This document shows positions 50,970-59,344 of a stretch of 64,000 nucleotides of DNA, in pieces. This DNA comes from Streptomyces coelicoflavus (lineage in GTDB: Bacteria; Actinomycetota; Actinomycetes; Streptomycetales; Streptomycetaceae). The stretch's first letter is position 1. Each line of letters begins with the position of its first letter. The notes beneath the pieces are model-generated. The model saw nothing but the letters and a program-made list of their open reading frames with translations. It made no database searches and was not told the DNA's origin. Location of the stretch: the NCBI RefSeq assembly GCF_003112555.1, contig NZ_BEWB01000002.1:248001-312000 (forward strand), written 5' to 3'. A program made the translations under genes and the position numbers.

Positions 50970-51605
50970 ATGCCGAATGACCGATCCGACGCGTCCGTCG
51001 GGGCTCCCGAGCCGACCGAACCGACCCCGTCCTCCGCGCTTGCCGCGCTGCCCGCCCTCTTCTCCGAGGAGAGCCGGGTGCGGGCCTTCGCGGCCGTCGC
51101 GCTGGGCGCGGGCGACGCCGCGCGGGTGGCCCGGGAGGCGGGCCTCTCCGCGAAGGACACGGCCGGTGCGCTGCGCCGGCTGCGCGACCAGGGCGTGGTG
51201 ACGTCCGGCGACGACGGTGAACTCGTCGTCGCCCACGACCGGTTCCGGGAGCTGGCCCGCGCCGCGCGTCCGGTGCCGTCGGCGGCCGGGTCCTCCGCCG
51301 TGGAGGGTGACGACGGCCCGGCGGACATCGTGGTGCGGACCTTCGTCCGGGACGGCCGGCTGGTCCGGCTGCCCGCGCGCTGGACGCGCAAGAAGGTGGT
51401 GCTGCGGCACATCGCCGAGCAGACCTTCGCGCCCGGCACGGAGTACCCGGAGCGCACCGTCGACGAGAAGCTGCGCGCCTGGTGCGAGGACGGCGAGGTC
51501 GACCATGTGACGCTCCGGGGCCACCTGGTGGACCTCGGTCACCTGCGCCGGAGCGACGGCATCTACTCCCGCCCGGCCGACCCGGCCCGGGCGGGAACCG
51601 CCTGA
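50970..51605 (+). CDS. DUF2087 protein, probable regulator
   Basis: The 211-residue protein has an N-terminal winged-helix-like part (A-R-V-A-R-E-A-G-L-S-A-K-D-T-A-G-A-L-R-R-L-R-D-Q-G-V-V). The C-terminal DUF2087 domain contains G-R-L-V-R-L-P-A-R-W-T-R-K-K-V-V-L, Y-P-E-R-T-V-D-E-K-L and a final L-V-D-L-G-H-L-R-R-S-D-G-I-Y-S-R. DUF2087 domains are usually attached to DNA-binding domains. The target is unknown. The gene is convergent with the dehydrogenase gene, 6 bases apart. Confidence 0.8.
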   Translation: MPNDRSDASVGAPEPTEPTPSSALAALPALFSEESRVRAFAAVALGAGDAARVAREAGLSAKDTAGALRRLRDQGVVTSGDDGELVVAHDRFRELARAARPVPSAAGSSAVEGDDGPADIVVRTFVRDGRLVRLPARWTRKKVVLRHIAEQTFAPGTEYPERTVDEKLRAWCEDGEVDHVTLRGHLVDLGHLRRSDGIYSRPADPARAGTA

Positions 51606-51611
51606 ACGCCC

Positions 51612-52583
51612 CTACGCCGGGGACACGGGCAGCCGTCGTACGGGGGAGCCCGCGAGGTAGGCGCTGATCGCCTCGACGGCCTGGCCGTAGTACGTGGCGT
51701 AGTTGGCGCGCGACACGTAGCCCAGGTGGGGTGTGGCGAGCAGGCGCGGGGCGGTGCGCATCGGGTGGCCGGCGGGCAGCGGCTCGGTGTCGAAGACGTC
51801 CACGCCGGCACCGGCGATGCGGCCCTCGTGCAGCGCGGCGAGCAGCGCCTCCTGGTCGACGATCGCCGCGCGCGAGGTGTTGACCAGGTAGGCCGTCGGC
51901 TTGAGCAGGGCGAGTTCGGCGGGGCCGAGCAGGCCGCGGGTGCGCTCGCCCAGCGCCAGGTGGACGGAGACGAAGTCGGCGGTCCGCAGGAGCTCTTCCC
52001 GGGACGGGGCCAGTTCGACGCCGACCTCGTCGGTGCGCTCACGCGTGAGGTTCTGGCTCCAGGCGCTCACCCGCATGCCGAAGGCCAGGCCGACCTGTGC
52101 CACCCGGCCGCCGATCCTGCCCAGGCCCAGCAGTCCGAGCCGGCGGCCGTGCAGGTCGGCGCCCACCGTCCGCTGCCAGGGGCCGCCCTCGCGCAGCCCG
52201 TTGGCCTCCTCGACGATGCCGCGGGCCAGGCCGAGCAGCAGGGCCCAGGTCAGCTCCACGGGCGGGGTGGAGGAGGAGGCCGTACCGCAGACGGTGACGC
52301 CGTGCGCCTCGGCGGCGGCGTAGTCGATCACGCTGTTGCGCATGCCGGAGGCGACGATCAGTTTCAGCCGGGGCAGCCGGGCGATGAGCGAGCCGGGGAA
52401 GGGCACGCGTTCGCGCAGGGTGACCACGATGTCGACGTCGGCGAGCGCCGCGGCGAGCGCGTCCTCGTCCGGGAAGTGGGTGGCGCAGGAGACGACGTCC
52501 ACATCGCCCGCGACCGGGGACCAGTCGGCGATCTCGGTCGCCACCTGCTGGAAGTCGTCGAGCACCGCGCAGCGCAGTCGCAC
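51612..52583 (-). CDS. D-2-hydroxyacid dehydrogenase (NAD-dependent)
   Basis: The 323-residue protein has the nucleotide-binding G-L-G-R-I-G-G-R-V near residue 153. Catalytic residues lie in V-N-T-S-R-A-A-I-V-D (Arg), V-D-V-F-D-T-E-P-L-P (Glu) and A-T-P-H-L-G-Y-V-S (His). It reduces or oxidises a 2-keto/2-hydroxyacid; the family includes phosphoglycerate, glyoxylate and formate enzymes, but the substrate is not evident. It starts with GTG after GGAGGAC. The tRNA-Arg gene lies 33 bases upstream on the same strand. Confidence 0.88.
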   Translation of the reverse strand: MRLRCAVLDDFQQVATEIADWSPVAGDVDVVSCATHFPDEDALAAALADVDIVVTLRERVPFPGSLIARLPRLKLIVASGMRNSVIDYAAAEAHGVTVCGTASSSTPPVELTWALLLGLARGIVEEANGLREGGPWQRTVGADLHGRRLGLLGLGRIGGRVAQVGLAFGMRVSAWSQNLTRERTDEVGVELAPSREELLRTADFVSVHLALGERTRGLLGPAELALLKPTAYLVNTSRAAIVDQEALLAALHEGRIAGAGVDVFDTEPLPAGHPMRTAPRLLATPHLGYVSRANYATYYGQAVEAISAYLAGSPVRRLPVSPA

Positions 52584-52616
52584 GTCCTCCGGTCCCTCCC
52601 GCCAAACGAGCCATGG

Positions 52617-52689
52617 CGCCCCCGGCAGGACTCGAACCTGCGGCCAAGCGCTTAGAAGGCGCCTGCTCTATCCACTGAGCTACGGGGGC
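52617..52689 (-). tRNA. tRNA-Arg(UCU)
   Basis: The minus strand gives a complete cloverleaf of 73 bases: acceptor GCCCCCG paired with CGGGGGC and discriminator G, D-arm containing AGCTCAGTGGATAGAGC, anticodon loop CTTCTAA (anticodon TCT), and T-loop GTTCGAG. No CCA is encoded. It reads the rare AGA codon. Confidence 0.95.
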
Positions 52690-53018
52690 CAGGTGTGGTG
52701 GCCTCGGTCGTGGAGTCCGGGCATGGCCGGTCCGTGACGTCGCCGGGGACAAGGATAGGGCTCCCGGCTCCATGTCCCTGATGCTTCCCCTCCGTGGCTC
52801 GATGTGGAGGTTCGGTGAAGCGGTCCTGATAATCGCAGGCAGTTACGAATCGTGCATCGCTTTTGGCGTCTCGCGCATCGGGTGTTGTCCACTCGTTATG
52901 CCTGGACTGTCCTCGTGTCCCGGTAGTCCCTTCCGTCCGGAGTGTCCGGTCGGCGCGCGGACATGCTCATCATGCTCATATGCTTCAGAATTCCCTCAAA
53001 ATTGGGCATTCTTCCCAT
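52690..53018. other. tRNA-Arg / dynA divergent intergenic region
   Basis: No gene is seen. On the minus strand TATCCT near 52759 could be the tRNA promoter -10. On the plus strand there is GATAAT near 52830 and a triple direct repeat of CATGCTCAT-like sequence at 52962-52985, just before dynA, that may bind a developmental regulator. Confidence 0.45.
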
Positions 53019-54626
53019 GTGGTGACCTTGGACGTACGGCCTCAGCTGCTCGACGCACTCTCCGCCCTGCGCGACCGTGTCGCGGCCGCACGCTTCCCGC
53101 TGCCCCTGGCGGGGGCGCCACGCGCGCGTGCCAACCGCGACGAACTGCTCGCACAGCTCGACGACTACTTGGTGCCCCGCCTCAAAGAGCCCGAAGCGCC
53201 GTTGCTGGCCGTCGTGGGCGGATCCACCGGCGCGGGCAAGTCGACCCTGGTGAACTCCCTCGTGGGGCGCCGGGTCAGCGAGGCGGGCGTGCTGCGTCCC
53301 ACGACCCGCACGCCGGTCCTGGTGTGCCACCCGGAGGATCACCACTGGTTCAGCGGCATGCGGGTGCTGCCCGACCTCACACGCGTGTGGGTGCCCCACC
53401 GGGACCCCGACGACGACCTGCTGCTGCCCGGCGAGAACCCCGCGCGCGTGCTGCGGGTCGAGACCGCCGACACCCTGCCGCCCGGCATCGCCCTCCTGGA
53501 CGCGCCCGACGTCGACTCCCTCGTCGCCGACAACCGCGTCCTGGCGGCCGAACTGATCTGCGCCGCCGACATCTGGGTGATGGTCACCACGGCCGCCCGG
53601 TACGCCGACGCGGTGCCCTGGCACCTGCTGCGCACTGCCAAGGAGTACGACGCGACCCTGGTCACCGTGCTCGACCGGGTGCCCCACCAGGTGGTCGCCG
53701 AGGTCTCGCGGCAGTACGGGGCGCTGCTCACCAAGGCCGGACTCGGCGACGTGCCCCGCTTCACCGTCCCCGAACTGCCCGAGTCGGCCTGGGGCGGCGG
53801 GCTGCTGCCGGCCAGCGCCGTGGCACCGCTGCGGACCTGGCTCGTCCACCGCGCCCAGGAACTCGAGGCCCGGCACCACGCCATGGCCCGTACGGCGCAC
53901 GGCATCCTGGACTCGCTGAAGTCGCGGATGCCCGAGCTGGCCGGCGCCACCGCCGCGCAGTACGCCGCCGCGCTGCGGCTCACCGCCGCCGTCGACGGCG
54001 CCTACGACGGCGAGCACGCGCGCGTGAGGGGGCGGTTGCGGGCGGGCGCCGTACTCGCCGGGGACGCGCTCAAGCGCTGGCGGGCCTTCCCCCTCGACTG
54101 CTCCCCGGAAGAGCTCCTCGACTCGCTGGTGGAGAGCCTGAGCGCCCTGCTGCTGTGCGCCGTCACGGCCGCCGACGAACGCGTCGACGAGGCCTGGCGC
54201 CAGGAGCCGGCGGCGGACGCCCCCGAACTCGCCGCCCACGCCCCCGCGCCGGACAGCGCCGAGCACCGCATCGGGATGGCCGTACGGCGGTGGCGGCGCG
54301 AGCTGGAGGAGTACGCCGAGGAGGAGGTGCGCGAGCTGGACCGGAACCTCGCGCCGGACCCCGGGGTGGTCGCCGGACTGGTCGCCACCGTGCTGCTGGG
54401 CGGCCGGCGCGCGCGTGCCGCCGGGGAGCGGCTCGCCGAACGGATCGGTGCCCACGGCGCGCTGCGCCTGCGCGACCGGGGCGGCCGGCTGCTCGACGAA
54501 CACGTCGACCGGGTCATGCACGCCGAACGCGAGCGCAGGCTGGCTCCGCTCGACGGCCTGGAGGTGCACCCCGAGCCACAGGCGGAGCTGATCGCCGCGC
54601 TGTCCGTACTGCAGAAGGAGAGGTGA
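53019..54626 (+). CDS. dynA: Dynamin-like GTPase DynA
   Basis: The protein is about 535 residues with a P-loop [10 protein letters not shown] at about residues 66-75, T-T-R-T-P-V-L-V as switch I, D-A-P-D-V-D as the G3 motif, and a long helical C-terminal half. It matches the first of the two Streptomyces dynamin-like proteins that stabilise FtsZ rings at sporulation septa (assignment from gene order and architecture). No hydrophobic segment is obvious. The start is uncertain: GTG 53019 or 53022 leads into V-T-L-D-V-R-P-Q, but ATG 52980 is possible; none has a good ribosome-binding site, so the mRNA may be leaderless. dynB follows after 3 bases. Confidence 0.82.
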   Translation: MVTLDVRPQLLDALSALRDRVAAARFPLPLAGAPRARANRDELLAQLDDYLVPRLKEPEAPLLAVVGGSTGAGKSTLVNSLVGRRVSEAGVLRPTTRTPVLVCHPEDHHWFSGMRVLPDLTRVWVPHRDPDDDLLLPGENPARVLRVETADTLPPGIALLDAPDVDSLVADNRVLAAELICAADIWVMVTTAARYADAVPWHLLRTAKEYDATLVTVLDRVPHQVVAEVSRQYGALLTKAGLGDVPRFTVPELPESAWGGGLLPASAVAPLRTWLVHRAQELEARHHAMARTAHGILDSLKSRMPELAGATAAQYAAALRLTAAVDGAYDGEHARVRGRLRAGAVLAGDALKRWRAFPLDCSPEELLDSLVESLSALLLCAVTAADERVDEAWRQEPAADAPELAAHAPAPDSAEHRIGMAVRRWRRELEEYAEEEVRELDRNLAPDPGVVAGLVATVLLGGRRARAAGERLAERIGAHGALRLRDRGGRLLDEHVDRVMHAERERRLAPLDGLEVHPEPQAELIAALSVLQKER

Positions 54627-54629
54627 CCG

Positions 54630-56759
54630 GTGACCGCCGTCACTGACCAGGACCCCACCGAGCACACCGATCACACGGAGCACACCGATCACACGGAGCA
54701 CACCGAGAACACGGTCGATCGCACCGGACACGGGGCGGAGGAGGCGGAGCGTGCGGGCCTGGGCCCGGAGCCTTCCGCCGGGAAGGGCGCAGCCGGAGCC
54801 GGGGCCGGAGCCGGTTCCGGGGCCGCCCGTGAGGACGAGCCCCACGCACGCGTGAAGGACGTCCGCGTGAAGGACTCGGAGGCGTCGTCCCGCCGCGGCG
54901 GGGACCCCGGCCGGGGGAACGTCGCCGGGGGCCGTGGGGACCGCGACGGCGGCCGTGGGGACCGCGAGGGCGGCCGTGGGGACCGCGACGAGGGCTCGTC
55001 CGGCGGTGCGTCCGCCGGTGCGTCCGCCGGTGCGGCCGACTCCGGTGACGGGGAGGGCGCCTGGGGCGACGGGCTGATCGCGCGGCGGGTGGACGAGAAC
55101 GGCGGGGCCGAGCCGTACGCCGTCCTGCCCAGCAGGCCCCCTGCCTCCTCGGCCGCACTGATGCCGCTGGCCTACGACGGGAACCTCAGGTCACGCCTCG
55201 ACGCGTTGCGCGAACTGGTGGGGCTCTCCCGGACCCGGCTCGACAGCGGCACCCTGGCCGAGGCCGGCCGGGTCCTGGACGAGGCCTCCGCGCGGCGCAG
55301 GCTCTCCGGGCAGCACACCGTCGTCGCCATCGCGGGCGCGACCGGCAGCGGCAAGTCGCAGCTCTTCAACACCCTCGCCGGGGTGACGATCTCCGAGACC
55401 GGCGTCCGCAGGCCGACCACCGCCGCGCCCATCGCGTGCAGTTGGAGCGACGGCGCGGCCAGCCTCCTCGACCGGCTCGGCATCCCCGGCCGGCTGCGCC
55501 GCCGTCCGCTCCAGCACCCGGACTCCGAGTCGCCGCTGCGCGGTCTCGTCCTGATCGACCTGCCCGACCACGACTCGGCGGCCGTGCAGCACCGCGAGCA
55601 GGTGGACCGCATCCTGGCGCTGGTCGACGCCGTCGTCTGGGTCGTCGACCCGGAGAAGTACGCCGACGCGCTGATCCACGAGCGCTATCTGCGGCCGATG
55701 GCGGGCCACGCCGAGGTCACCTTCGTCGTCCTCAACCAGGTCGACCGGCTGCCCGGCGAGGCCGCCGAGCAGGTCCTCGACGACCTGCGGCGCCTGCTGG
55801 ACGAGGACGGCATCGCGCTGGGCGAGTACGGCGAACCCGGCGCGACCGTGCTCGCCCTGTCCGCGCTCACCGGGGAGGGCATCGGCGAACTGCGCGAGAC
55901 CCTCGGCCAGTTCGTCGCCGAACGGCAGGCCCCGGCCCGCCGTATCGCGGCCGACGTGGACGCCGCCGCCCGGCACCTGCGTCCCGTGTACGTCACGGGA
56001 CAGCGCACCGGGCTCAGCGAGGAGGCGCGGGACGAGTTCGCGGACCGGCTGGCCGACGCCGTGGGCGCCACCGCGGCGGGCGAGGCGGCCGAACGGGCCT
56101 GGCTGCGCCACGCCAACCGGGCGTGCGGGACGCCCTGGCTGCGGCTGTGGCGCTGGTACCACGACCGGCGCGACCCCGTCACGGGACGGCTGCCGTCGCG
56201 CGCCCAGGCGGACGAGGAGGCCACGGCCCGCCAGCGCGTCGAGCACGCGGTGCGTACGGTCTCGGACCGGGCGTCGGCCGGACTGCCCGCCCCGTGGGCG
56301 CAGGCGATGCGCGAGGCGGCCGTCCGCGGTGCCCAGGGGCTGCCCGAGGCCCTCGACGAACTGGCGGGGCGCACGGGGCTGCCGCCGGGCCGTCCGCCGC
56401 GGCCCGGGTGGTGGCCGGTGGCCGTGCTCGCCCAGGCGGCCATGACCCTGCTCCAGGTGGTGGGCGGTCTGTGGCTGCTCGGCCAGATCATCGGCTTCGT
56501 ACCGCCGAACCTGGGCGTCCCGGTGCTGCTGATGCTGGCCGGCATCGTCGGCGGCCCGCTCATCGAGTGGAGCTGCCGTCTTGCGGCCCGCGGTCCCGCC
56601 AGACGCTACGGCCACGAGGCGGAACGGCTGCTGCGGGAGGCGGCCGCGGGGTGCGGCCGGGCCCGGGTGCTGGACCCGCTGGCGGCGGAGCTGCTGCGGT
56701 ACCGCGAGGTGCGGGAGCAGTACGCGCGGGTGACGGGGGTGGGGGCCGCGACGAGGTAG
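54630..56759 (+). CDS. dynB: Dynamin-like membrane GTPase DynB
   Basis: The 709-residue protein has a disordered N-terminal region of about 175 residues made largely of repeats (H-T-E-H-T-D, G-G-R-G-D-R-D, G-A-S-A). The GTPase domain has P-loop A-G-A-T-G-S-G-K-S-Q near 236-245, R-P-T-T-A-A-P as switch I, L-I-D-L-P-D-H-D as G3 and L-N-Q-V-D as G4. Two membrane segments lie near residues 590-650 (V-A-V-L-A-Q-A-A-M-T-L-L-Q-V-V-G and L-G-V-P-V-L-L-M-L-A-G-I-V-G). It is the membrane partner of DynA in sporulation septation. It starts with GTG after AAGGAGAGG, 3 bases after the dynA stop. Confidence 0.84.
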   Translation: MTAVTDQDPTEHTDHTEHTDHTEHTENTVDRTGHGAEEAERAGLGPEPSAGKGAAGAGAGAGSGAAREDEPHARVKDVRVKDSEASSRRGGDPGRGNVAGGRGDRDGGRGDREGGRGDRDEGSSGGASAGASAGAADSGDGEGAWGDGLIARRVDENGGAEPYAVLPSRPPASSAALMPLAYDGNLRSRLDALRELVGLSRTRLDSGTLAEAGRVLDEASARRRLSGQHTVVAIAGATGSGKSQLFNTLAGVTISETGVRRPTTAAPIACSWSDGAASLLDRLGIPGRLRRRPLQHPDSESPLRGLVLIDLPDHDSAAVQHREQVDRILALVDAVVWVVDPEKYADALIHERYLRPMAGHAEVTFVVLNQVDRLPGEAAEQVLDDLRRLLDEDGIALGEYGEPGATVLALSALTGEGIGELRETLGQFVAERQAPARRIAADVDAAARHLRPVYVTGQRTGLSEEARDEFADRLADAVGATAAGEAAERAWLRHANRACGTPWLRLWRWYHDRRDPVTGRLPSRAQADEEATARQRVEHAVRTVSDRASAGLPAPWAQAMREAAVRGAQGLPEALDELAGRTGLPPGRPPRPGWWPVAVLAQAAMTLLQVVGGLWLLGQIIGFVPPNLGVPVLLMLAGIVGGPLIEWSCRLAARGPARRYGHEAERLLREAAAGCGRARVLDPLAAELLRYREVREQYARVTGVGAATR
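54660..54713. repeat. Three 18-bp repeats in the 5' end of dynB
   Basis: Units gagcacaccgatcacacg at 54660 and 54678 and a degenerate third at 54696 encode E-H-T-D-H-T. Confidence 0.85.
54930..54992. repeat. Three 21-bp repeats in dynB
   Basis: Units ggccgtggggaccgcgaSggc at 54930, 54951 and 54972 encode G-G-R-G-D-R-D/E within the disordered N-terminal region. Confidence 0.85.
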
Positions 56760-57113
56760 GGGTGGGTGCGGCGGTGGGTCTTCGCGGGCCTGCCGCGGCG
56801 CCGCAGGGGGACACGGCAGCGGGCCTTCGAGGGCGGGGCGCGGCGAGGGGCGGCCGGGCCTGCGGGCGGGGCGCGGCGAGGCAGCCGGGCCTGCGGGCGG
56901 GGTGCGGCGAGGCCGCCGGGAATGCGGGCCGCGGACCTTCGCGTGCCGCCGGCCACTCGTACGGGTGGCGGAGTTCTCCACAGCCACCGGGCGGTCCACA
57001 GCCCCCGGCGGACCGGCCCGGCCGCGGGCAGTCTGGCCTTCGCGGCGATCGCGAGCAACGCGGTCGCCCCGGCCGCCGTACGGGAGGTGCCCGTACGGGA
57101 GGGAGGACTCGCG
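56760..57113. other. dynB-ssbB spacer with GC-rich repeats
   Basis: I see no convincing gene. There are two 31-bp direct repeats (56853-56883 and 56884-56914) with partial copies on both sides, and a direct repeat CGTACGGGAGG near 57078 and 57092 just before the ssbB ribosome-binding site. An Arg/Gly-rich frame is open through part of it but looks like a by-product of the repeats. Confidence 0.5.
56853..56914. repeat. Two 31-bp direct repeats
   Basis: Two adjacent copies of gccgggcctgcgggcgggg followed by ygcggcgaggcM differ at only two positions, with truncated copies flanking them. Confidence 0.8.
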
Positions 57114-57641
57114 ATGAACGAGACGATGATCTGCGCCGTGGGCAACGTGGCCACCCAGCCGGTCTTCCGGGACCTGGCGAACGGGCCGTCGGCACGCTTC
57201 CGGCTCGCGGTCACCGCGCGCTACTGGGACCGGGAGAAGAGCGCCTGGACGGACGGCCACACCAACTTCTTCACGGTGTGGGCCAACCGGCAGCTCGCCA
57301 CCAACGCCTCGGCGTCACTGGCGGTGGGCGACCCCGTCGTCGTGCAGGGCAGGCTGAAGGTGCGCACCGACGTGCGCGAGGGACAGAGCCGGACCTCGGC
57401 CGACATCGACGCGGTGGCGATCGGCCACGACCTCGCCCGCGGCACCGCGGCCTTCCGGCGCACCGGCAGGACGGAGGCGTCGACCTCACCACCCCAGCCG
57501 GAACCCAACTGGGAGACCGCGGCGGCGGAGCCGGCCGGTGAACCGGCGAACGAAGCGACGAACGAAGCGGCGAACGAAGCGGCGCGCGAAGCGGCGGGAC
57601 CGGCCCGCGAACAGCGACCGGAGCCCGTCGCGGTGGCGTGA
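57114..57641 (+). CDS. ssbB: Single-strand DNA-binding protein SsbB
   Basis: The 175-residue protein has an OB-fold SSB domain over about 110 residues (M-N-E-T-M-I-C-A-V-G-N-V-A, F-R-L-A-V-T-A-R-Y-W-D, F-F-T-V-W-A-N-R, V-Q-G-R-L-K-V-R-T). The tail contains N-E-A three to four times and ends P-E-P-V-A-V-A, lacking the acidic tip that recruits repair partners in SsbA. This fits SsbB, the paralogue needed for proper chromosome segregation during Streptomyces sporulation. GGGAGGA precedes ATG 57114. Its place after dynA-dynB links septation and nucleoid segregation. Confidence 0.9.
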   Translation: MNETMICAVGNVATQPVFRDLANGPSARFRLAVTARYWDREKSAWTDGHTNFFTVWANRQLATNASASLAVGDPVVVQGRLKVRTDVREGQSRTSADIDAVAIGHDLARGTAAFRRTGRTEASTSPPQPEPNWETAAAEPAGEPANEATNEAANEAAREAAGPAREQRPEPVAVA

Positions 57642-57673
57642 CAGCGACGCCCTGCCGGAACCGCCCGAAGCAC

Positions 57674-57726
57674 GGCTTATCGACCCATGCGCCCGGAGCG
57701 AACCCAGGTGGATTTGTCGATAAGCC
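57674..57726 (+). terminator. Possible terminator after ssbB
   Basis: GGCTTATCGAC (57674-57684) is perfectly complementary to GTCGATAAGCC (57716-57726) with a 31-base loop. The long loop and lack of a T-run make it less certain. Confidence 0.4.
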
Positions 57727-57903
57727 CTGCTCAAAGACCCTCTTGGCGATAACGATTCCGATTCGGATCACTGCTCGGGCGACGATCACCGGCAGCCCCG
57801 GACCGTCACGTCCTTAGGATGCCGAACGAGCCTTGTGTGGCTGCTGATTCTGCTGGTGGGACCGTTCCCCCACGCCAACGGGTCCTGCTCGAAGGGGAAT
57901 TTG

Positions 57904-59316
57904 GTGTTTTCTTCGTTCGCTGTGCCGTCACTGCCCGGTCGAGGGGCGGTGCGTCTCGCCGCCGGTGCGCTGGCGTCCGCGCTCGCCGTCGCCGGTGTGG
58001 TGACCGGTGCGGCTCCGGCCGCCGCCGCCCAGGGCGATGCGGCGCGGGGCCAGGGCGGGGCGACGGCCACCATAGGCGGCCTCAAGACCCACGGCACCGC
58101 GGTCATCCACGGGGAGGACGGCGACCAGCAGGTGCAGGCCGGCCTGTTCGAGATGTCCGTCGAGGGCGGCGGCACGCTGCAGACGTACTGCGTCGACATC
58201 CAGACCCCGACGCAGAAGGACGCCAAGTACCAGGAGACTCCCTGGAGCAGCACCTCGCTCGGCACCAACAAGGACGCCGGCCGCGTCCGCTGGATCCTTC
58301 AGAACAGCTACCCGCAGGTCAACGACCTCGCCGCGCTCGCGAAGAAGGCGGGCGTCCGCGGGCTCACCGAGGACGAGGCGGCGGCCGGCACCCAGGTCGC
58401 CATCTGGCGCTACTCGGACGACACGGACGTCGAGGCCGCCGACCCGCAGGCCGAGCGGCTCGCCGACTACCTGGAGAAGCACGCCCGGAGCCTCGCCGAG
58501 CCCGCGGCGTCCCTCGCCCTGGACCCGCCGGCCGTCTCGGGCCACCCCGGTGAGCGGCTCGGCCCGGTGACGGTCCACACCAACTCCGACGGTGCGACGG
58601 TGACACCCCCGTTGGGGGCCGCCGGCAAGGACGCGGTACGGATCGTCGACAAGAAGGGCCGGCCCGTCACCGAGGTCACCGACGGCAGCCAGGTCTTCTT
58701 CGACGTGCCCGAGGACGCGGAGGCCGGCACCGCCCAGCTGTCCGTCCAGGCCTCGACGACCGTGCCGGTCGGCCGTGCCTTCGCTTCCGACAGCCGCAGC
58801 CAGACCCAGATCCTGGCCGGCTCCAGCGAGTCGACGGTCGCGGCGACGGCGACCGCCACCTGGGCCGCCGGCGGCGCGATACCCGCCCTGTCGGCGCAGG
58901 AGAACTGCGCCGAGGGCACCCTGGACATCACGGCGCTCAACAAGGGCGACGAGCCCTTCACCTTCGAAATCCTGGACACGGAGTACACCGTCGCGCCGGG
59001 TGAGACCCGGAAGGTGCCGGTCCCGCTGCCGGAGGACCGCCCCTACGACTTCACCATCCGGGGCCCGGCCGGCTTCGAACAGCGCTTCAGCGGCGTCCTC
59101 GACTGCCGCACCCAGAGCGCCGCCCTCGCCGACGCCACCCACCCCCTCAGCGAACCGGCCCCCGCCCCGGTCGTCACCCCGTCTCCCAACCCCAACCCCA
59201 ACCTGGCCGAAACCGGCAGCTCCGACGCGACGCCCCTGATCGGCGGCGCCGCCATCGGCCTGGTCGTGATCGGCGGCGCGGTGCTGCTGCTCGTCCGCCG
59301 GAGGAACGAGCAGTGA
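57904..59316 (+). CDS. Sortase-anchored TQXA (thioester) domain surface protein
   Basis: The 470-residue protein has a signal peptide and a thioester domain: Cys96 in Q-T-Y-C-V-D-I-Q and Gln164 in G-T-Q-V-A-I-W (the T-Q-x-A motif), which in this family form an internal Cys-Gln thioester able to bond covalently to host or partner surfaces. Beta-rich Ig-like domains, a Pro/Asn-rich stretch, L-A-E-T-G, a hydrophobic segment and an R-R-R tail follow, so sortase attaches it to the wall. The GTG at 57904 has AAGGGG seven bases upstream. It follows ssbB and precedes a small membrane protein gene. Confidence 0.88.
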   Translation: MFSSFAVPSLPGRGAVRLAAGALASALAVAGVVTGAAPAAAAQGDAARGQGGATATIGGLKTHGTAVIHGEDGDQQVQAGLFEMSVEGGGTLQTYCVDIQTPTQKDAKYQETPWSSTSLGTNKDAGRVRWILQNSYPQVNDLAALAKKAGVRGLTEDEAAAGTQVAIWRYSDDTDVEAADPQAERLADYLEKHARSLAEPAASLALDPPAVSGHPGERLGPVTVHTNSDGATVTPPLGAAGKDAVRIVDKKGRPVTEVTDGSQVFFDVPEDAEAGTAQLSVQASTTVPVGRAFASDSRSQTQILAGSSESTVAATATATWAAGGAIPALSAQENCAEGTLDITALNKGDEPFTFEILDTEYTVAPGETRKVPVPLPEDRPYDFTIRGPAGFEQRFSGVLDCRTQSAALADATHPLSEPAPAPVVTPSPNPNPNLAETGSSDATPLIGGAAIGLVVIGGAVLLLVRRRNEQ

Positions 59317-59344
59317 CGACGCGCCCCCGCGACGGAATGGCCTG

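Noticed and set aside
51726..52655. Plus-strand open frame ending in a P-W-R-P-R-Q-D-S-N-L-R-P-S-A peptide
   Set aside because: The ending is the reverse reading of the tRNA-Arg gene, a well-known artefact, and the rest is the antisense of the D-2-hydroxyacid dehydrogenase.
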